Positions 37,800 to 48,736 of a stretch of DNA of 64,000 nt are shown in pieces. The notes beneath the pieces were generated by a model that was given only the letters and a program-made list of their open reading frames with translations, ran no database searches and was not told the DNA's origin. Source of the DNA: Mycobacterium sp. M26 (GTDB lineage Bacteria > Actinomycetota > Actinomycetes > Mycobacteriales > Mycobacteriaceae); NCBI RefSeq assembly GCF_001494595.1, contig NZ_LN929908.1, forward strand, positions 858,354 to 922,353, read 5' to 3'. Each line of letters opens with the position of its first letter. The first letter of the stretch is position 1. The position numbers were made by a program, and so were the translations under genes.

Positions 37800-37805
37800 A
37801 GAGTA
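37800..37805 (-). promoter_or_regulatory. -10 box (TACTCT) for leaderless MgtE-N/CBS gene
   Basis: On the minus strand TACTCT ends 7 bases before the ATG at 37792. The whole divergent gap to the CitE-like gene is only 24 bases. Confidence 0.45.
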
Positions 37806-37816
37806 GGAGTGTAGGC

Positions 37817-38773
37817 GTGGATAACGCGTATCGACCCCGTAGAACGTGCCTCTCGGTTCCCGGTAGCAACCCGAAGATGATCGAGAAGGCCAAGGGGCTG
37901 GCCGCTGATGAGGTGTTCCTGGACCTCGAAGATGCCGTGGCACCAGATGCCAAGGCGCAGGCCCGCACCCAGGTCGCCGCGGCGCTGGCGAGCCCCGGCT
38001 GGGCCGGTCAGCTACGTGGTGTCCGGGTCAACGACTGGACCACACCGTGGACTCACACCGACGTCATCGACGTCGTCTCTGCGGCCGGTGCGCACCTCGA
38101 CGTGATCGTGCTGCCGAAGGTCACCGACGCCAGCCACGTCCACGCCCTGGACCTGTTGCTGACCCAGGTCGAACTCACCCACGGACTGCCGGTCGGGCGG
38201 ATCGGTGTCGACGCCCAGATCGAAGACGCCAAGGGGCTGCGCAACATCGATGCGATCGCCGCCGCGCCGCGCGTGCAGGCGTTGGTGCTCGGCCCCGCGG
38301 ATCTGATGGCGAGCCTGAACATGCGGACCCTGGTGGTGGGGGAGCAGCCCGAGGGTTACGACGTCGGCGACGCCTATCACCACGTGCTGATGACGATCCT
38401 GATCGCGGCCCGGGCGCACGGGGTGGCCGCCGTCGACGGGCCGTATCTGAAGGTGCGCGACGTCGAGGCGTTCCGTCGCGTGGCTGGCCGTTCGGCGGCA
38501 CTGGGCTATGACGGCAAGTGGGTACTGCACCCCGATCAGATCGCGGCGGGCAACGAGATCTTCAGCCCCCGCCAGCAGGAGTACGACCATGCCGAACTCA
38601 TTCTCGAGGCCTACGAGTGGCACACCTCGAAGGCCGGCGGGGCCCGCGGTGCGGTGATGCTCGGCGACGAGATGATCGACGAGGCCAGCCGCAAGATGGC
38701 GTTGGTGATCGCCGGAAAGGGCCGCGCCGCCGGGATGACCCGCAGCGGGCAGCGGTTCGTTCCGCCGGCCTAG
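37817..38773 (+). CDS. HpcH/HpaI aldolase, CitE-like acyl-CoA lyase
   Basis: A 318-residue TIM-barrel lyase. It opens RRTCLSVPGSNPKMIEKAKGLAADEVFLDLEDAVAPDAK, with the metal/substrate residues expected for CitE, malyl-CoA and beta-methylmalyl-CoA lyases; IGVDAQIEDAKGLRNID and ALVLGPADLMASL carry further conserved acidic residues, and AVDGPY and GYDGKWVLHPDQ follow. GTG at 37817 is chosen with AGGAG 8 bases upstream. No citrate-lyase partner subunits are nearby, so a malyl-CoA-type reaction is likelier than citrate cleavage, but the substrate is unproven. Confidence 0.85.
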   Translation: MDNAYRPRRTCLSVPGSNPKMIEKAKGLAADEVFLDLEDAVAPDAKAQARTQVAAALASPGWAGQLRGVRVNDWTTPWTHTDVIDVVSAAGAHLDVIVLPKVTDASHVHALDLLLTQVELTHGLPVGRIGVDAQIEDAKGLRNIDAIAAAPRVQALVLGPADLMASLNMRTLVVGEQPEGYDVGDAYHHVLMTILIAARAHGVAAVDGPYLKVRDVEAFRRVAGRSAALGYDGKWVLHPDQIAAGNEIFSPRQQEYDHAELILEAYEWHTSKAGGARGAVMLGDEMIDEASRKMALVIAGKGRAAGMTRSGQRFVPPA

Positions 38774-39207
38774 AGGTTCTCGTAGGAGCTGGTGCTGGCC
38801 ACGACGAACACCATGAACACCACGTAGAGCAGCACCAGCGCCAGGATCGCTGCGCCGATCGCCACACCGGCGACGGCCAGGCCGAAGCCGTCCTGCCCGG
38901 TGCGCTTGGTCTCGCGCATCGCGATGATGCCCAGGATCACCCCGCCGATCGACGGCAGACCGCAGAACACCAGACCGGCCAGCGAGCACACCAGCGCGGC
39001 GATGGCCTTGCCGTTGGTGCCCGGCGGTTTGAGCGGCCGGTACGGGTCGTACGGGTCACCGGCGTAGGGCGGGTACGGGTAGCCGGCCGGCGGCGGGTAG
39101 GGCGCCGGATACACCGGCGGCGGCAGCGGCGGATAGTTCGCCGGGTAGTCCACCGGGGCGTAGGGATCCGGTGCGCCGCCCTCGTAAGGCTGCGGGGGGT
39201 TGGTCAT
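38770..39207 (-). CDS. Pro/Tyr-rich DUF4190 membrane protein, paralog 1
   Basis: A 145-residue protein. The first 80 residues are a low-complexity proline/tyrosine tract (PPLPPPVYPAPYPPPAGYPYPP), and residues 85-140 form two transmembrane helices with the DUF4190 pattern (AIAALVCSLAGLVFCGLPSIGGVILGIIAMRETKRTGQDGFGLAVAGVAIG). Its ATG shares one base with the stop of its paralog upstream. Its 3' end overlaps the convergent CitE-like gene by 4 bases. It resembles Rv1233c. Function unknown. Confidence 0.85.
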   Translation of the reverse strand: MTNPPQPYEGGAPDPYAPVDYPANYPPLPPPVYPAPYPPPAGYPYPPYAGDPYDPYRPLKPPGTNGKAIAALVCSLAGLVFCGLPSIGGVILGIIAMRETKRTGQDGFGLAVAGVAIGAAILALVLLYVVFMVFVVASTSSYENL

Positions 39208-39614
39208 CAGTTGATCGCGTAGATCATCCAGATCAGGCTGATCACCAGACTCGCGGCACCCACGACGATGCCGGCCACGGCCAGTCCGTAGCCACCCTGG
39301 CGGGTCTGCTTGATCTGGTTGAGGGCGATCACCCCGAGCACGATGCCGATGATCGAGCCGATACCGCAGAGCAGGCCGATGACCGAGGCCACCAGCGAGC
39401 CGATCGCCAGGGTGTTGGTGCCGCTGGCCGGGGCGGGGTAGCCGTAGCCGGCACCCGGGTACGGCGGTGCGCCGAACGGCTGTTGGGGCGGGGCCTCGAA
39501 CCCCGACGGGGCCTGGCTCTGTTCGATGGGCGGGGCCTCGTAGGTGCCCTCGGAAAGGCCCTGTTCGCCCTCGTTCTGCGGCTTTTCGCCGGAGTCGCCA
39601 CCGGAAGCTGTCAT
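39207..39614 (-). CDS. DUF4190 membrane protein, paralog 2
   Basis: A 135-residue paralog of the downstream gene. An acidic, proline-rich N-terminus is followed by two helices with the same DUF4190 wording (LAIGSLVASVIGLLCGIGSIIGIVLGVIALNQIKQTRQGGYGLAVAGIVVG). ATG at 39614 is supported by a TAGGTT box 7 bases upstream. The tandem pair looks like a local duplication that has diverged in the disordered part. Confidence 0.83.
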   Translation of the reverse strand: MTASGGDSGEKPQNEGEQGLSEGTYEAPPIEQSQAPSGFEAPPQQPFGAPPYPGAGYGYPAPASGTNTLAIGSLVASVIGLLCGIGSIIGIVLGVIALNQIKQTRQGGYGLAVAGIVVGAASLVISLIWMIYAIN

Positions 39615-39621
39615 GCTGTTC

Positions 39622-39627
39622 AACCTA
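39622..39627 (-). promoter_or_regulatory. -10 box (TAGGTT) for leaderless DUF4190 paralog 2
   Basis: On the minus strand TAGGTT ends 7 bases before the ATG at 39614; it decides the start against a longer open frame. Confidence 0.45.
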
Positions 39628-39742
39628 GCGTATGTGCTGGTGGCGCGGGGCTGGCTCGCCGGGTGACCGGTAGCGGAAACCATCGTCGGCCGCACGTCGT
39701 TGAACGTGACAGACGACCGATACGACAGCAGAATGAGGAGTC

Positions 39743-40273
39743 ATGACCAGCCCCTTCTCGCCCGGACCGAATCCTGGCACCACCCCTGCGGGCGCGGCGG
39801 CCGGCTCGCGCCGTGGCCCGGTCGGTTTGCCGACGCCACCGAAAGGCTGGCCGATCGGCTCCTATCCCACCTACGCCGAAGCGCAGAAGGCCGTCGACTA
39901 CCTGTCCGACCAGCAGTTCCCGGTCCAGCAGGTGACGATCGTCGGCGTCGACTTGATGCAGGTCGAGCGCGTCACAGGTCGGCTGACGTGGCCCAAGGTG
40001 CTCGGCGGCGGTGTCATCACCGGCGCCTGGCTGGGCATCTTCATCGGCCTGGTGCTCGGCTTCTTCAGCCCTAATCCGTGGGCCTCGCTGGTCACCGGCC
40101 TGGTCGCCGGTGTGATCTTCGGGCTCATCACCTCCGCGGTGCCCTACGCCATGGCGCGCGGCACAAGGGATTTCAGCTCCACCATGCAGCTGGTCGCCGG
40201 CCGCTATGACGTGCTCTGCGACCCGCAGAACGCCGAGAAGGCCCGGGACCTGCTGGCGCGGTTGACGATCTAG
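39743..40273 (+). CDS. Conserved membrane protein with general-stress-17M-like domain (Rv1234-like)
   Basis: A 176-residue protein equivalent to Rv1234. Residues 37-85 (IGSYPTYAEAQKAVDYLSDQQFPVQQVTIVGVDL) match the alpha/beta domain of the general stress 17M family; two transmembrane helices follow (GGGVITGAWLGIFIGLVLGFF and ASLVTGLVAGVIFGLITSAV); and the C-terminal part (GRYDVLCDPQNAEKARDLL) completes the domain. Function unknown. It sits just before the trehalose importer. Confidence 0.88.
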   Translation: MTSPFSPGPNPGTTPAGAAAGSRRGPVGLPTPPKGWPIGSYPTYAEAQKAVDYLSDQQFPVQQVTIVGVDLMQVERVTGRLTWPKVLGGGVITGAWLGIFIGLVLGFFSPNPWASLVTGLVAGVIFGLITSAVPYAMARGTRDFSSTMQLVAGRYDVLCDPQNAEKARDLLARLTI

Positions 40274-40284
40274 GGGTCACGATT

Positions 40285-40300
40285 GCGCCGCGCGCGGCGC
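40285..40300. other. Perfect GC palindrome between the Rv1234-like gene and lpqY
   Basis: GCGCCGCGCGCGGCGC is a 16-bp self-complementary sequence 12 bases after the Rv1234-like stop. It could act as a hairpin for termination or as a protein site, but its GC composition makes chance possible. Confidence 0.3.
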
Positions 40301-40364
40301 GGCAGTGTTGCACATCACCCACCTGGGGTTCTACGGTTTGCCCGCGGGACAATCCCCGCCGTAG

Positions 40365-42693
<2,329 letters not shown>

Positions 42694-42694
<1 letters not shown>

Positions 42695-43530
42695 TGTCCG
42701 AGCGAGTTGGCGCGCGGCGGGCCACGATGTGGGCCGTCATCGACATCCTGGTGGTCCTCTACGCGCTGTTCCCGGTGCTGTGGATCCTGAGCCTGTCGCT
42801 CAAGCCGACCTCATCGGTCAAGGACGGCAAGCTGATTCCCTCGGAGATCACCTTCGACAACTACAAGGGCATCTTCACCGGGGATGCGTTCTCCTCGGCG
42901 CTGATCAACTCGATCGGCATCGGGCTGATCACCACGGTCATCGCCGTCGTGGTCGGCGGGATGGCGGCCTACGCGGTGGCCCGGCTGGAGTTCGCGGGCA
43001 AGAAGCTGCTCGTCGGCGCCGCCCTGCTGATCGCGATGTTCCCCCAGATCTCGCTCGTCACACCGCTGTTCAACATCGAACGGCGGATCGGGCTGTTCGA
43101 CACCTGGCCGGGCCTGATCATTCCCTACATCACCTTCGCGCTGCCGCTGGCCATCTATACGCTGTCGGCCTTCTTCCGGGAGATCCCGTGGGATCTGGAG
43201 AAGGCCGCCAAGATGGACGGCGCAACCCCGGCCCAGGCATTCCGCCGGGTGATCGCACCGCTGGCCGCGCCGGGCATCGTCACCGCCGCCATCCTGGTGT
43301 TCATCTTCGCCTGGAACGACCTGCTGCTGGCGCTGTCGCTGACGGCCACGAAGGCCGCGATCACCGCACCGGTGGCGATCGCGAACTTCACCGGCAGTTC
43401 GCAATTCGAGGAGCCCACGGGGTCGATCGCCGCCGGGGCCATGGTGATCACGATCCCGATCATCGTGTTTGTTCTGATCTTCCAACGACGGATAGTCGCC
43501 GGGCTGACCTCCGGTGCGGTGAAGGGGTAG
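42694..43530 (+). CDS. sugB: Trehalose ABC importer permease SugB
   Basis: A 278-residue MalG-type permease (Rv1237) with six hydrophobic helices and the EAA loop [29 protein letters not shown] (about 167-195). It pairs with SugA to form the membrane channel. Coupled to sugA through TGATG, and followed by sugC after 2 bases. Confidence 0.95.
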
Positions 43531-43532
43531 GG

Positions 43533-44705
43533 ATGGCTGAGATCGTCCTGGACCGGGTGACCAAGAGTTACCCCGACGGTTCGGTAGCCGTGAAGGACCT
43601 GAGCCTGACGATCGCCGACGGCGAGTTCGTGATCCTGGTCGGCCCGTCAGGCTGCGGAAAGTCCACCACGCTCAACATGATCGCCGGCCTGGAGGACATC
43701 AGCTCCGGCGAGCTGCGCATCGGCGGTGAGCGGGTCAACGAGAAGGCGCCGCGCGACCGCGACATCGCGATGGTGTTCCAGTCCTACGCGCTCTACCCGC
43801 ATATGACGGTGCGGCAGAACATCGCATTCCCGCTGACGCTGGCCAAGCTGAAGAAGGACGAGATCGCGCGCAAGGTCGACGAGACCGCGAAAATCCTTGA
43901 CCTGAGCGAGTTCCTGGACCGCAAGCCCGCCCAGCTTTCCGGTGGTCAGCGTCAGCGGGTTGCGATGGGTCGCGCGATCGTGCGCAACCCCAAGGCATTC
44001 CTGATGGATGAGCCGCTGAGTAACCTCGATGCCAAGCTGCGGGTGCAGATGCGCGGCGAGATCGCCCGGCTGCAGAATCGGCTGGGCACCACGACCGTCT
44101 ACGTCACTCACGATCAGACCGAGGCGATGACCTTGGGCGATCGGGTCGTGGTGCTGCGCGCTGGCGAAGCACAGCAGATCGGCACCCCGCAGGAGCTCTA
44201 CGACACCCCGGCCAACCTGTTCGTCGCCGGGTTCATCGGGTCACCGGCCATGAACTTCTTCCCGGCCACCCTCACCGAAGTGGGGGTGCGACTGCCGTTC
44301 GGTGAAGTGACGCTGGCGCCGGAGGTCTTCGATGTGGTGCACAGCCATCCCACGCCGGGCAGTGTGATCGTCGGCGTGCGGCCCGAGCACATCGAGGACG
44401 CCGCGCTGATCGACGCCTACGAGCGGATCCGGGCGTTGACCTTCGAGACCACGGTCGACCTGGTCGAATCGCTCGGCGCTGACAAGTACGTGTACTTCGC
44501 CACCTCCGGCGACGGCGCCCGATCAGCCCAGCTGGCCGAGCTGGCCGCCGAGTCCGGTGCCGGCGAAAACGAGTTCGTGGCACGGCTTTCCGCTGAATCC
44601 AAAGCTGCCGCCGGTCAGACCATCGAGCTGGCGCTGGACACCACCAAGTTGCACATCTTCGATGCCGACAGCGGCGTCAACCTCACCGTCGCGCCCCGGG
44701 CATAA
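43533..44705 (+). CDS. sugC: Trehalose ABC importer ATPase SugC
   Basis: A 390-residue MalK-type ATPase (Rv1238). Walker A GPSGCGKST, signature LSGGQRQRVAMGRA, Walker B FLMDEPLSNLDA and H-loop YVTHDQTEAMTLGD are intact. The C-terminal third is the OB-fold regulatory domain typical of sugar-import ATPases. ATG at 43533 follows sugB by 2 bases with GGGGTAGGG acting as ribosome site. Confidence 0.96.
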   Translation: MAEIVLDRVTKSYPDGSVAVKDLSLTIADGEFVILVGPSGCGKSTTLNMIAGLEDISSGELRIGGERVNEKAPRDRDIAMVFQSYALYPHMTVRQNIAFPLTLAKLKKDEIARKVDETAKILDLSEFLDRKPAQLSGGQRQRVAMGRAIVRNPKAFLMDEPLSNLDAKLRVQMRGEIARLQNRLGTTTVYVTHDQTEAMTLGDRVVVLRAGEAQQIGTPQELYDTPANLFVAGFIGSPAMNFFPATLTEVGVRLPFGEVTLAPEVFDVVHSHPTPGSVIVGVRPEHIEDAALIDAYERIRALTFETTVDLVESLGADKYVYFATSGDGARSAQLAELAAESGAGENEFVARLSAESKAAAGQTIELALDTTKLHIFDADSGVNLTVAPRA

Positions 44706-45302
44706 GTGAGCTCACCGCTGGGGCAGGTCCGCGAGCATCTTCGCGGGCATTTCGCCGGTGCCGGGCTGGATGCCGAACCCGACGCGGCCAGTGTCACCTT
44801 TCTAGGTGTCGAGCGCATGGAGATCCTGCGGTTCGGGCCCAGCCCCGACGGGGTGGCCCACTATGTGTCGCTGGGGTGTTCACGGCATCCGATGACCGAC
44901 CCGTCGGATTTAGCCGCCGACCCGGTGCGCGGCCCGCGGGCCGAGGTCGTCATGAGCCTACGGGTCACCGCGCCGACGCCGGGTCTGGCCCGCAGCCTGG
45001 CGGTGGTGGCCGCGACACCGGCCGTCGAAGGTGTGGTGCTTATCCCTGATGCGTTGATCGATCTGTCTGGGCCGCTGTGGGATTCGGCGCCGTTCACCGC
45101 CGTGCTGCTGGGCCCCTCCGATATTGCGGACCTGCTGTTGGCCGCACCGATGGACCCGGTGGGGTTCCTGTCGGCGGTGCCGATCACCGCCACCGAGGCG
45201 GCGTGGGTTCGGCTCAAGGGCGCGCAGGCGTTGCGGCAGGCCTGGGCCGACGACGGGGTCGACGTGCTGGATCCCCGACGGCGAGCGTCCGCACCCAGCT
45301 AG
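44706..45302 (+). CDS. Suppressor-of-fused (SUFU) domain protein in the trehalose operon
   Basis: A 198-residue protein with the SUFU-like fold pattern seen in bacterial immunity/accessory proteins: VREHLRGHFAG at the start, then DGVAHYVSLGCSRHPMTDP, the VMSLRVTAPTPGLARSLAVVAATPAVEGVVLIPDALIDLSGPLW core and FLSAVPITATEAAWVRLKGAQALRQAW at the C-terminus. It begins with GTG immediately after the sugC stop, with no gap. In M. tuberculosis corA follows sugC directly, so this is an extra gene. Its role with the importer is unknown. Confidence 0.75.
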   Translation: MSSPLGQVREHLRGHFAGAGLDAEPDAASVTFLGVERMEILRFGPSPDGVAHYVSLGCSRHPMTDPSDLAADPVRGPRAEVVMSLRVTAPTPGLARSLAVVAATPAVEGVVLIPDALIDLSGPLWDSAPFTAVLLGPSDIADLLLAAPMDPVGFLSAVPITATEAAWVRLKGAQALRQAWADDGVDVLDPRRRASAPS

Positions 45303-45313
45303 TCCGGCGCCGA

Positions 45314-45370
45314 CCGTCACACCAGCGTGACGCCCGCCGTGCACCGTCACTCCAGGGTGACGTTCGGCGG
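45314..45370. repeat. CGTCAC...GTGACG palindromic repeat, two units (locus 2)
   Basis: CGTCACACCAGCGTGACG (45314-45331) and CGTCACTCCAGGGTGACG (45345-45362) followed by TTCGGCGG lie between the convergent SUFU and corA genes. The second unit matches the locus at 34457-34513 nearly base for base, including the TTCGGCGG flank. The position suits a bidirectional terminator. Confidence 0.65.
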
Positions 45371-45378
45371 AAAACGAG

Positions 45379-46482
45379 CTAGAGCCAGTGGTTGCGACGG
45401 AAGTTGCGGTACAGGAAGCTGCAGATTCCGACCATCACCAGCACAACCAGCGGATAGCCCCACTGCCAATGCAATTCGGGCATGTTGTCGAAGTTCATCC
45501 CGTAAATGCCGGCGATCATCGTCGGCACCGCGGCCATCGCCGCCCACGCGGTGATTTTGCGCATGTCAGTGTTCTGCTGCATACCGACCTTCGCCAATGC
45601 GGCCTGCACCAGGGACGACAGCATCTCGTCGTAGCTGGCGATCCGGTCGGCGGCCTGGGTCTGATGGTCGAGGACGTCACGCATGTAGCGCAACAGTTCC
45701 TTCGTCATCAGGTCCTTGTAGTCGGTGTTGAACCGTGCCAGCGCCACCGTGAGAGGCGAGACGGCCCTTCGTAATTCGACGACCTCGCGCTTGAGCATGT
45801 AGATCGGCTCGATGTCGGTCTTGGTCAGCGGGGAGAACGTGTCGGACTCGATGGCGTCGATATCGCATTCCATCAGCGCGCTGACGTCGCGGTAGGTGTC
45901 CACCACGTGGTCGGCGATCGCGTGCATCACCCCGTAGGGACCCAGTGCCAGCTGCTGGTGCTCCTCTTCGAGCCGCCGGCGCAGCCCGGCCAGGCCGGTG
46001 TGGTCACCGTGGCGCACGGTCACCACGAAGTCGCTGCCGACGAACACCATGATCTCGCCGGTCTCGACGATCTCGCGGGCCAGCGCCACCGACTCGTGCG
46101 GGACGTAGATGACGGTCTTGAGGACCAGGAACAGGGTGTCGTCGTAGCGCTCGACCTTGGGTCGCTGGTGGGCGTGCACAGCGTCCTCGACGGCCAGCGG
46201 GTGCAGTCCGAAGACTTCGGCCACCGATTGCATCTGGAACTCGTCGGGTTCGTGCAAACCGATCCAGACGAACGCCTTGACGCCCTCGGCCTCCAATTCG
46301 CGCACCCGCTCCAGGGCGGCGGCATGGGTGTACTTGCCGGGCAGCCGTTCGCCGTTGACGTAGATCGCGCAGTCGACGGTGGCCCGCGCGACCGGGACGT
46401 GGATGCGTTTGGCGTCGACCTCCGCGGGCCGGGGCCGATTGACCCCCAGCAGTGAGGGCGGACGAGCGCGGAACGTCGCCAT
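45379..46482 (-). CDS. corA: Magnesium/cobalt transport protein CorA
   Basis: A 367-residue homopentameric Mg2+ channel (Rv1239c). A large cytosolic N-terminal funnel domain is followed by two C-terminal transmembrane helices; the first ends with the signature YGMNFDNMPEL (GMN selectivity motif, about residues 322-332) and the second is PLVVLVMVGICSFLYRNF. ATG at 46482 is fixed by GGGGAGG about 8 bases upstream, against a longer open frame. Divergent from the malic enzyme gene. Confidence 0.95.
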   Translation of the reverse strand: MATFRARPPSLLGVNRPRPAEVDAKRIHVPVARATVDCAIYVNGERLPGKYTHAAALERVRELEAEGVKAFVWIGLHEPDEFQMQSVAEVFGLHPLAVEDAVHAHQRPKVERYDDTLFLVLKTVIYVPHESVALAREIVETGEIMVFVGSDFVVTVRHGDHTGLAGLRRRLEEEHQQLALGPYGVMHAIADHVVDTYRDVSALMECDIDAIESDTFSPLTKTDIEPIYMLKREVVELRRAVSPLTVALARFNTDYKDLMTKELLRYMRDVLDHQTQAADRIASYDEMLSSLVQAALAKVGMQQNTDMRKITAWAAMAAVPTMIAGIYGMNFDNMPELHWQWGYPLVVLVMVGICSFLYRNFRRNHWL

Positions 46483-46605
46483 ATCGGACCTCCCCTCGGG
46501 CGCGGTGCGGGCCGAATGGACCCGACCGGAAATGCTACGCGCCGGTAGCTCTGCGGGCGCCCCTGCAAGAGTCTCAACCTGATTCTTCTGCGCTGATTGG
46601 GCGAG

Positions 46606-46611
46606 TACCCT
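46606..46611 (+). promoter_or_regulatory. -10 box (TACCCT) deciding the malic enzyme start
   Basis: TACCCT lies 6 bases before GTG at 46618, the leaderless spacing. It makes the GTG the likely start and excludes an upstream in-frame TTG at 46597, which would lie before the transcript start. Confidence 0.5.
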
Positions 46612-46617
46612 GACGCC

Positions 46618-47790
46618 GTGACCGAAACGGTGCCTAACTCCCGCCTCGCCATCGACGACGAGGAAATCTTTGCCGCCCACGTCGGCGGCAAGCTGTCCGT
46701 CGAGCTGAAGTCGCCCCTGGATACCCAGCGTGCGCTTTCGATCGCCTACACCCCGGGCGTCGCCCAGGTCAGCCGGGCCATCGCGGCCGACCACACGCTG
46801 GCCGCCCGCTACACCTGGGCCAATCGCCTGGTCGCTGTGATCAGCGACGGCACCGCGGTGCTGGGCCTCGGCGACATCGGCCCGGCCGCCTCCCTGCCGG
46901 TGATGGAGGGCAAGGCCGCGCTGTTCAAGACCTTCGGCGGCCTGGACTCCATCCCGATCGTGCTGGACACCAAGGACCCTGACGAGATCGTCGAAACCGT
47001 GATCCGGCTGCGCCCGACGTTCGGCGCGGTCAACCTCGAGGACATCTCGGCGCCGCGTTGCTTCGAGATCGAACGGCGGCTGATCGAGGCGCTGGACTGC
47101 CCCGTCATGCACGACGACCAGCACGGTACGGCCATCGTGGTGCTGGCCGCGCTGATGGGGGCCGCCAAGGTGCTCGATCGCGACATGACCACCCTGAAGG
47201 TGGTGATCTCCGGGGCCGGGGCCGCCGGCATCGCGTGCGCGAACATTCTGCTCGCCAGCGGCGTGAGCCACATTACGGTGCTCGATTCGCAGGGCATCGT
47301 GCACAGCGGGCGTGACGACCTCAACCCGTTCAAGGCTGAACTGGCGTCGCGGACCAACCCCGCTGGGCTGTCCGGCGGCATGGTCGAGGCGCTGGCCGGT
47401 GCCGACGTCTTCATGGGTGTCTCCGCCGGCGTGGTGCCCGAGGAACTGATCGCGACGATGGCGCCTCGCGGCATCGTGTTCGCGATGTCGAACCCGGATC
47501 CCGAGATCCATCCCGAGGTGGCCAAGAAGTACGCCGCCGTCGTGGCGACCGGGCGCAGCGACTTCCCGAACCAGATCAACAACGTGCTGGCCTTCCCCGG
47601 GGTGTTCCGCGGAGCGCTCGATGCCGGCGCCCGCCGTATCACCGAGAAGATGAAAGTGGCTGCCGCCCAAGCCATCTTCTCCGTGGTTGGCGACGACCTG
47701 GCGCCGGACTACATCGTGCCCAGCCCGCTGGATCCGCGCGTCGGTCCCGCGGTCGCTCAGGCGGTGGGTGCGGCGTCGGAAACGGATTGA
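46618..47790 (+). CDS. NAD(P)-dependent malic enzyme (short MaeB type)
   Basis: A 390-residue oxidative malate decarboxylase giving pyruvate, CO2 and a reduced nicotinamide. The malic N-domain has YTPGVAQVSRAIAAD, the catalytic/metal segment LGLGDIGPAASLPVMEGKAALFK and LNLEDI-type NLEDISAPRCFEIE, then HDDQHGTAIV; the NAD domain has the dinucleotide loop SGAGAAGIACA (about 199-209) and AMSNPDPEI. M. tuberculosis has the classical malate dehydrogenase mdh (Rv1240) at this position, so the locus differs. Overlaps the lpqZ start by 4 bases. Confidence 0.92.
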   Translation: MTETVPNSRLAIDDEEIFAAHVGGKLSVELKSPLDTQRALSIAYTPGVAQVSRAIAADHTLAARYTWANRLVAVISDGTAVLGLGDIGPAASLPVMEGKAALFKTFGGLDSIPIVLDTKDPDEIVETVIRLRPTFGAVNLEDISAPRCFEIERRLIEALDCPVMHDDQHGTAIVVLAALMGAAKVLDRDMTTLKVVISGAGAAGIACANILLASGVSHITVLDSQGIVHSGRDDLNPFKAELASRTNPAGLSGGMVEALAGADVFMGVSAGVVPEELIATMAPRGIVFAMSNPDPEIHPEVAKKYAAVVATGRSDFPNQINNVLAFPGVFRGALDAGARRITEKMKVAAAQAIFSVVGDDLAPDYIVPSPLDPRVGPAVAQAVGAASETD

Positions 47791-48736
47791 GCGCAGCGTT
47801 CTTTCGCCGGCTGGCCTGGGTGCTGCTGGCGTTGACGCTCGCCGCCTGCGGCACCGCCCCGCCTGCGCCGTCGCTGGCAGTGGGTACTACCGCCGATCCG
47901 CACACCACACTGCTGGCCCAGCTGTACGCCGCGGCCTTGCGTTCCTACGGAACCACCGGATACGTCAAGACCCTCGATGATCCGTTGGCGGCGTTGGATT
48001 CCGGTGACGTGAGCGTCGTGCCCGGGTTCAGCGGACGGCTGCTGCAGGCCTTCGACCCGGGGTCGGCGGCGCGCTCGGATACCCAGGTCTACCGGGCGAT
48101 GATCGGTGCACTGCCCGAAGGTGTGGCCGCCGGTGACTACGCCACCTCGGCCGAGGACAAGCCGGCACTGGCCGTCACCGACGCCACAGCCGCGAAGTGG
48201 GGCAGTCGCGACCTGACCGCACTGGTGCAGCACTGCGCAGGGCTGACCCTGGGGGCGGTGGCCGGGGTGCGCGGGCTGCCGGGCGCAGTCGGCACCTGCA
48301 CGCTGCCGCCACCGCGCGAATTCCCGGACGCCGCAGCGTTGTTCGACGCGCTGCGTAAGGGGACGATCGCGGCTGCCTGGGCGCAGTCGGCACCTGCACG
48401 CTGCCGCCACCGCGCGAATTCCCGGACGCCGCAGCGTTGTTCGACGCGCTGCGTAAGGGGACGATCGCGGCTGCCTGGACGGGCACCGCCGATGCCGGGG
48501 TACCCAGCGACGTCGCGGTGCTCGCCGATCGAAAACCGGTGCTGATCCAGGCGGAGAACGTGGTGCCGCTGTACCGGCGCAACGAACTCGACCAGCAGCA
48601 GTTGCGCGCCATCAACGAACTGGCCGGGGTGCTCGACACCGGGTCACTGGTGGATATGCGCCGCCAGGTCGCCGAGGGTGCCGACCCCCGCACGGTGGCC
48701 GAGAGCTGGCTCTCGGCGCATCCGCTGGGTCGTTAG
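47787..48736 (+). pseudogene. lpqZ: LpqZ lipoprotein, frameshifted by a 98-bp duplication
   Basis: Without the extra repeat copy the gene encodes 283 residues, close to the M. tuberculosis LpqZ (Rv1244). It has a signal peptide with lipobox LAACGTAP (cysteine near residue 19) and an OpuAC/choline-betaine-type substrate-binding fold (VGTTADPHTTLLAQLYAAALRSYG, then GDVSVVPGFSGRLLQAF). As given, the first frame runs into a false tail and stops at 48545; the true C-terminus (AAAWTGTADAGVPSDVAVLADRKPVLIQAENVVPLYRR to HPLGR) lies in another frame to 48736. The start is TTG, overlapping the malic enzyme stop. Confidence 0.87.
48281..48476. repeat. Perfect 98-bp tandem duplication
   Basis: Bases 48281-48378 recur exactly at 48379-48476, with GG shared at the junction. 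The unit is not divisible by three and breaks lpqZ; removal of one copy restores the frame. Confidence 0.95.

Noticed and set aside
40285..40300. GC palindrome as a definite terminator
   Set aside because: Alternating GC sequence of this kind can arise by chance in such a GC-rich genome, and the hairpin has almost no loop; kept only as a low-confidence feature.
46483..46617. Magnesium (M-box) riboswitch upstream of corA
   Set aside because: The gap is only 135 bases, holds a -10 box for the divergent gene, and shows none of the conserved M-box helices.
45379..47670. CorA with a 396-residue N-terminal extension
   Set aside because: The extension is antisense to the malic enzyme; the ATG at 46482 has a strong ribosome site and gives the normal family length.
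48437..48736. Independent 99-residue gene after lpqZ
   Set aside because: It is the displaced C-terminus of LpqZ, continuous with it once one 98-bp copy is removed.
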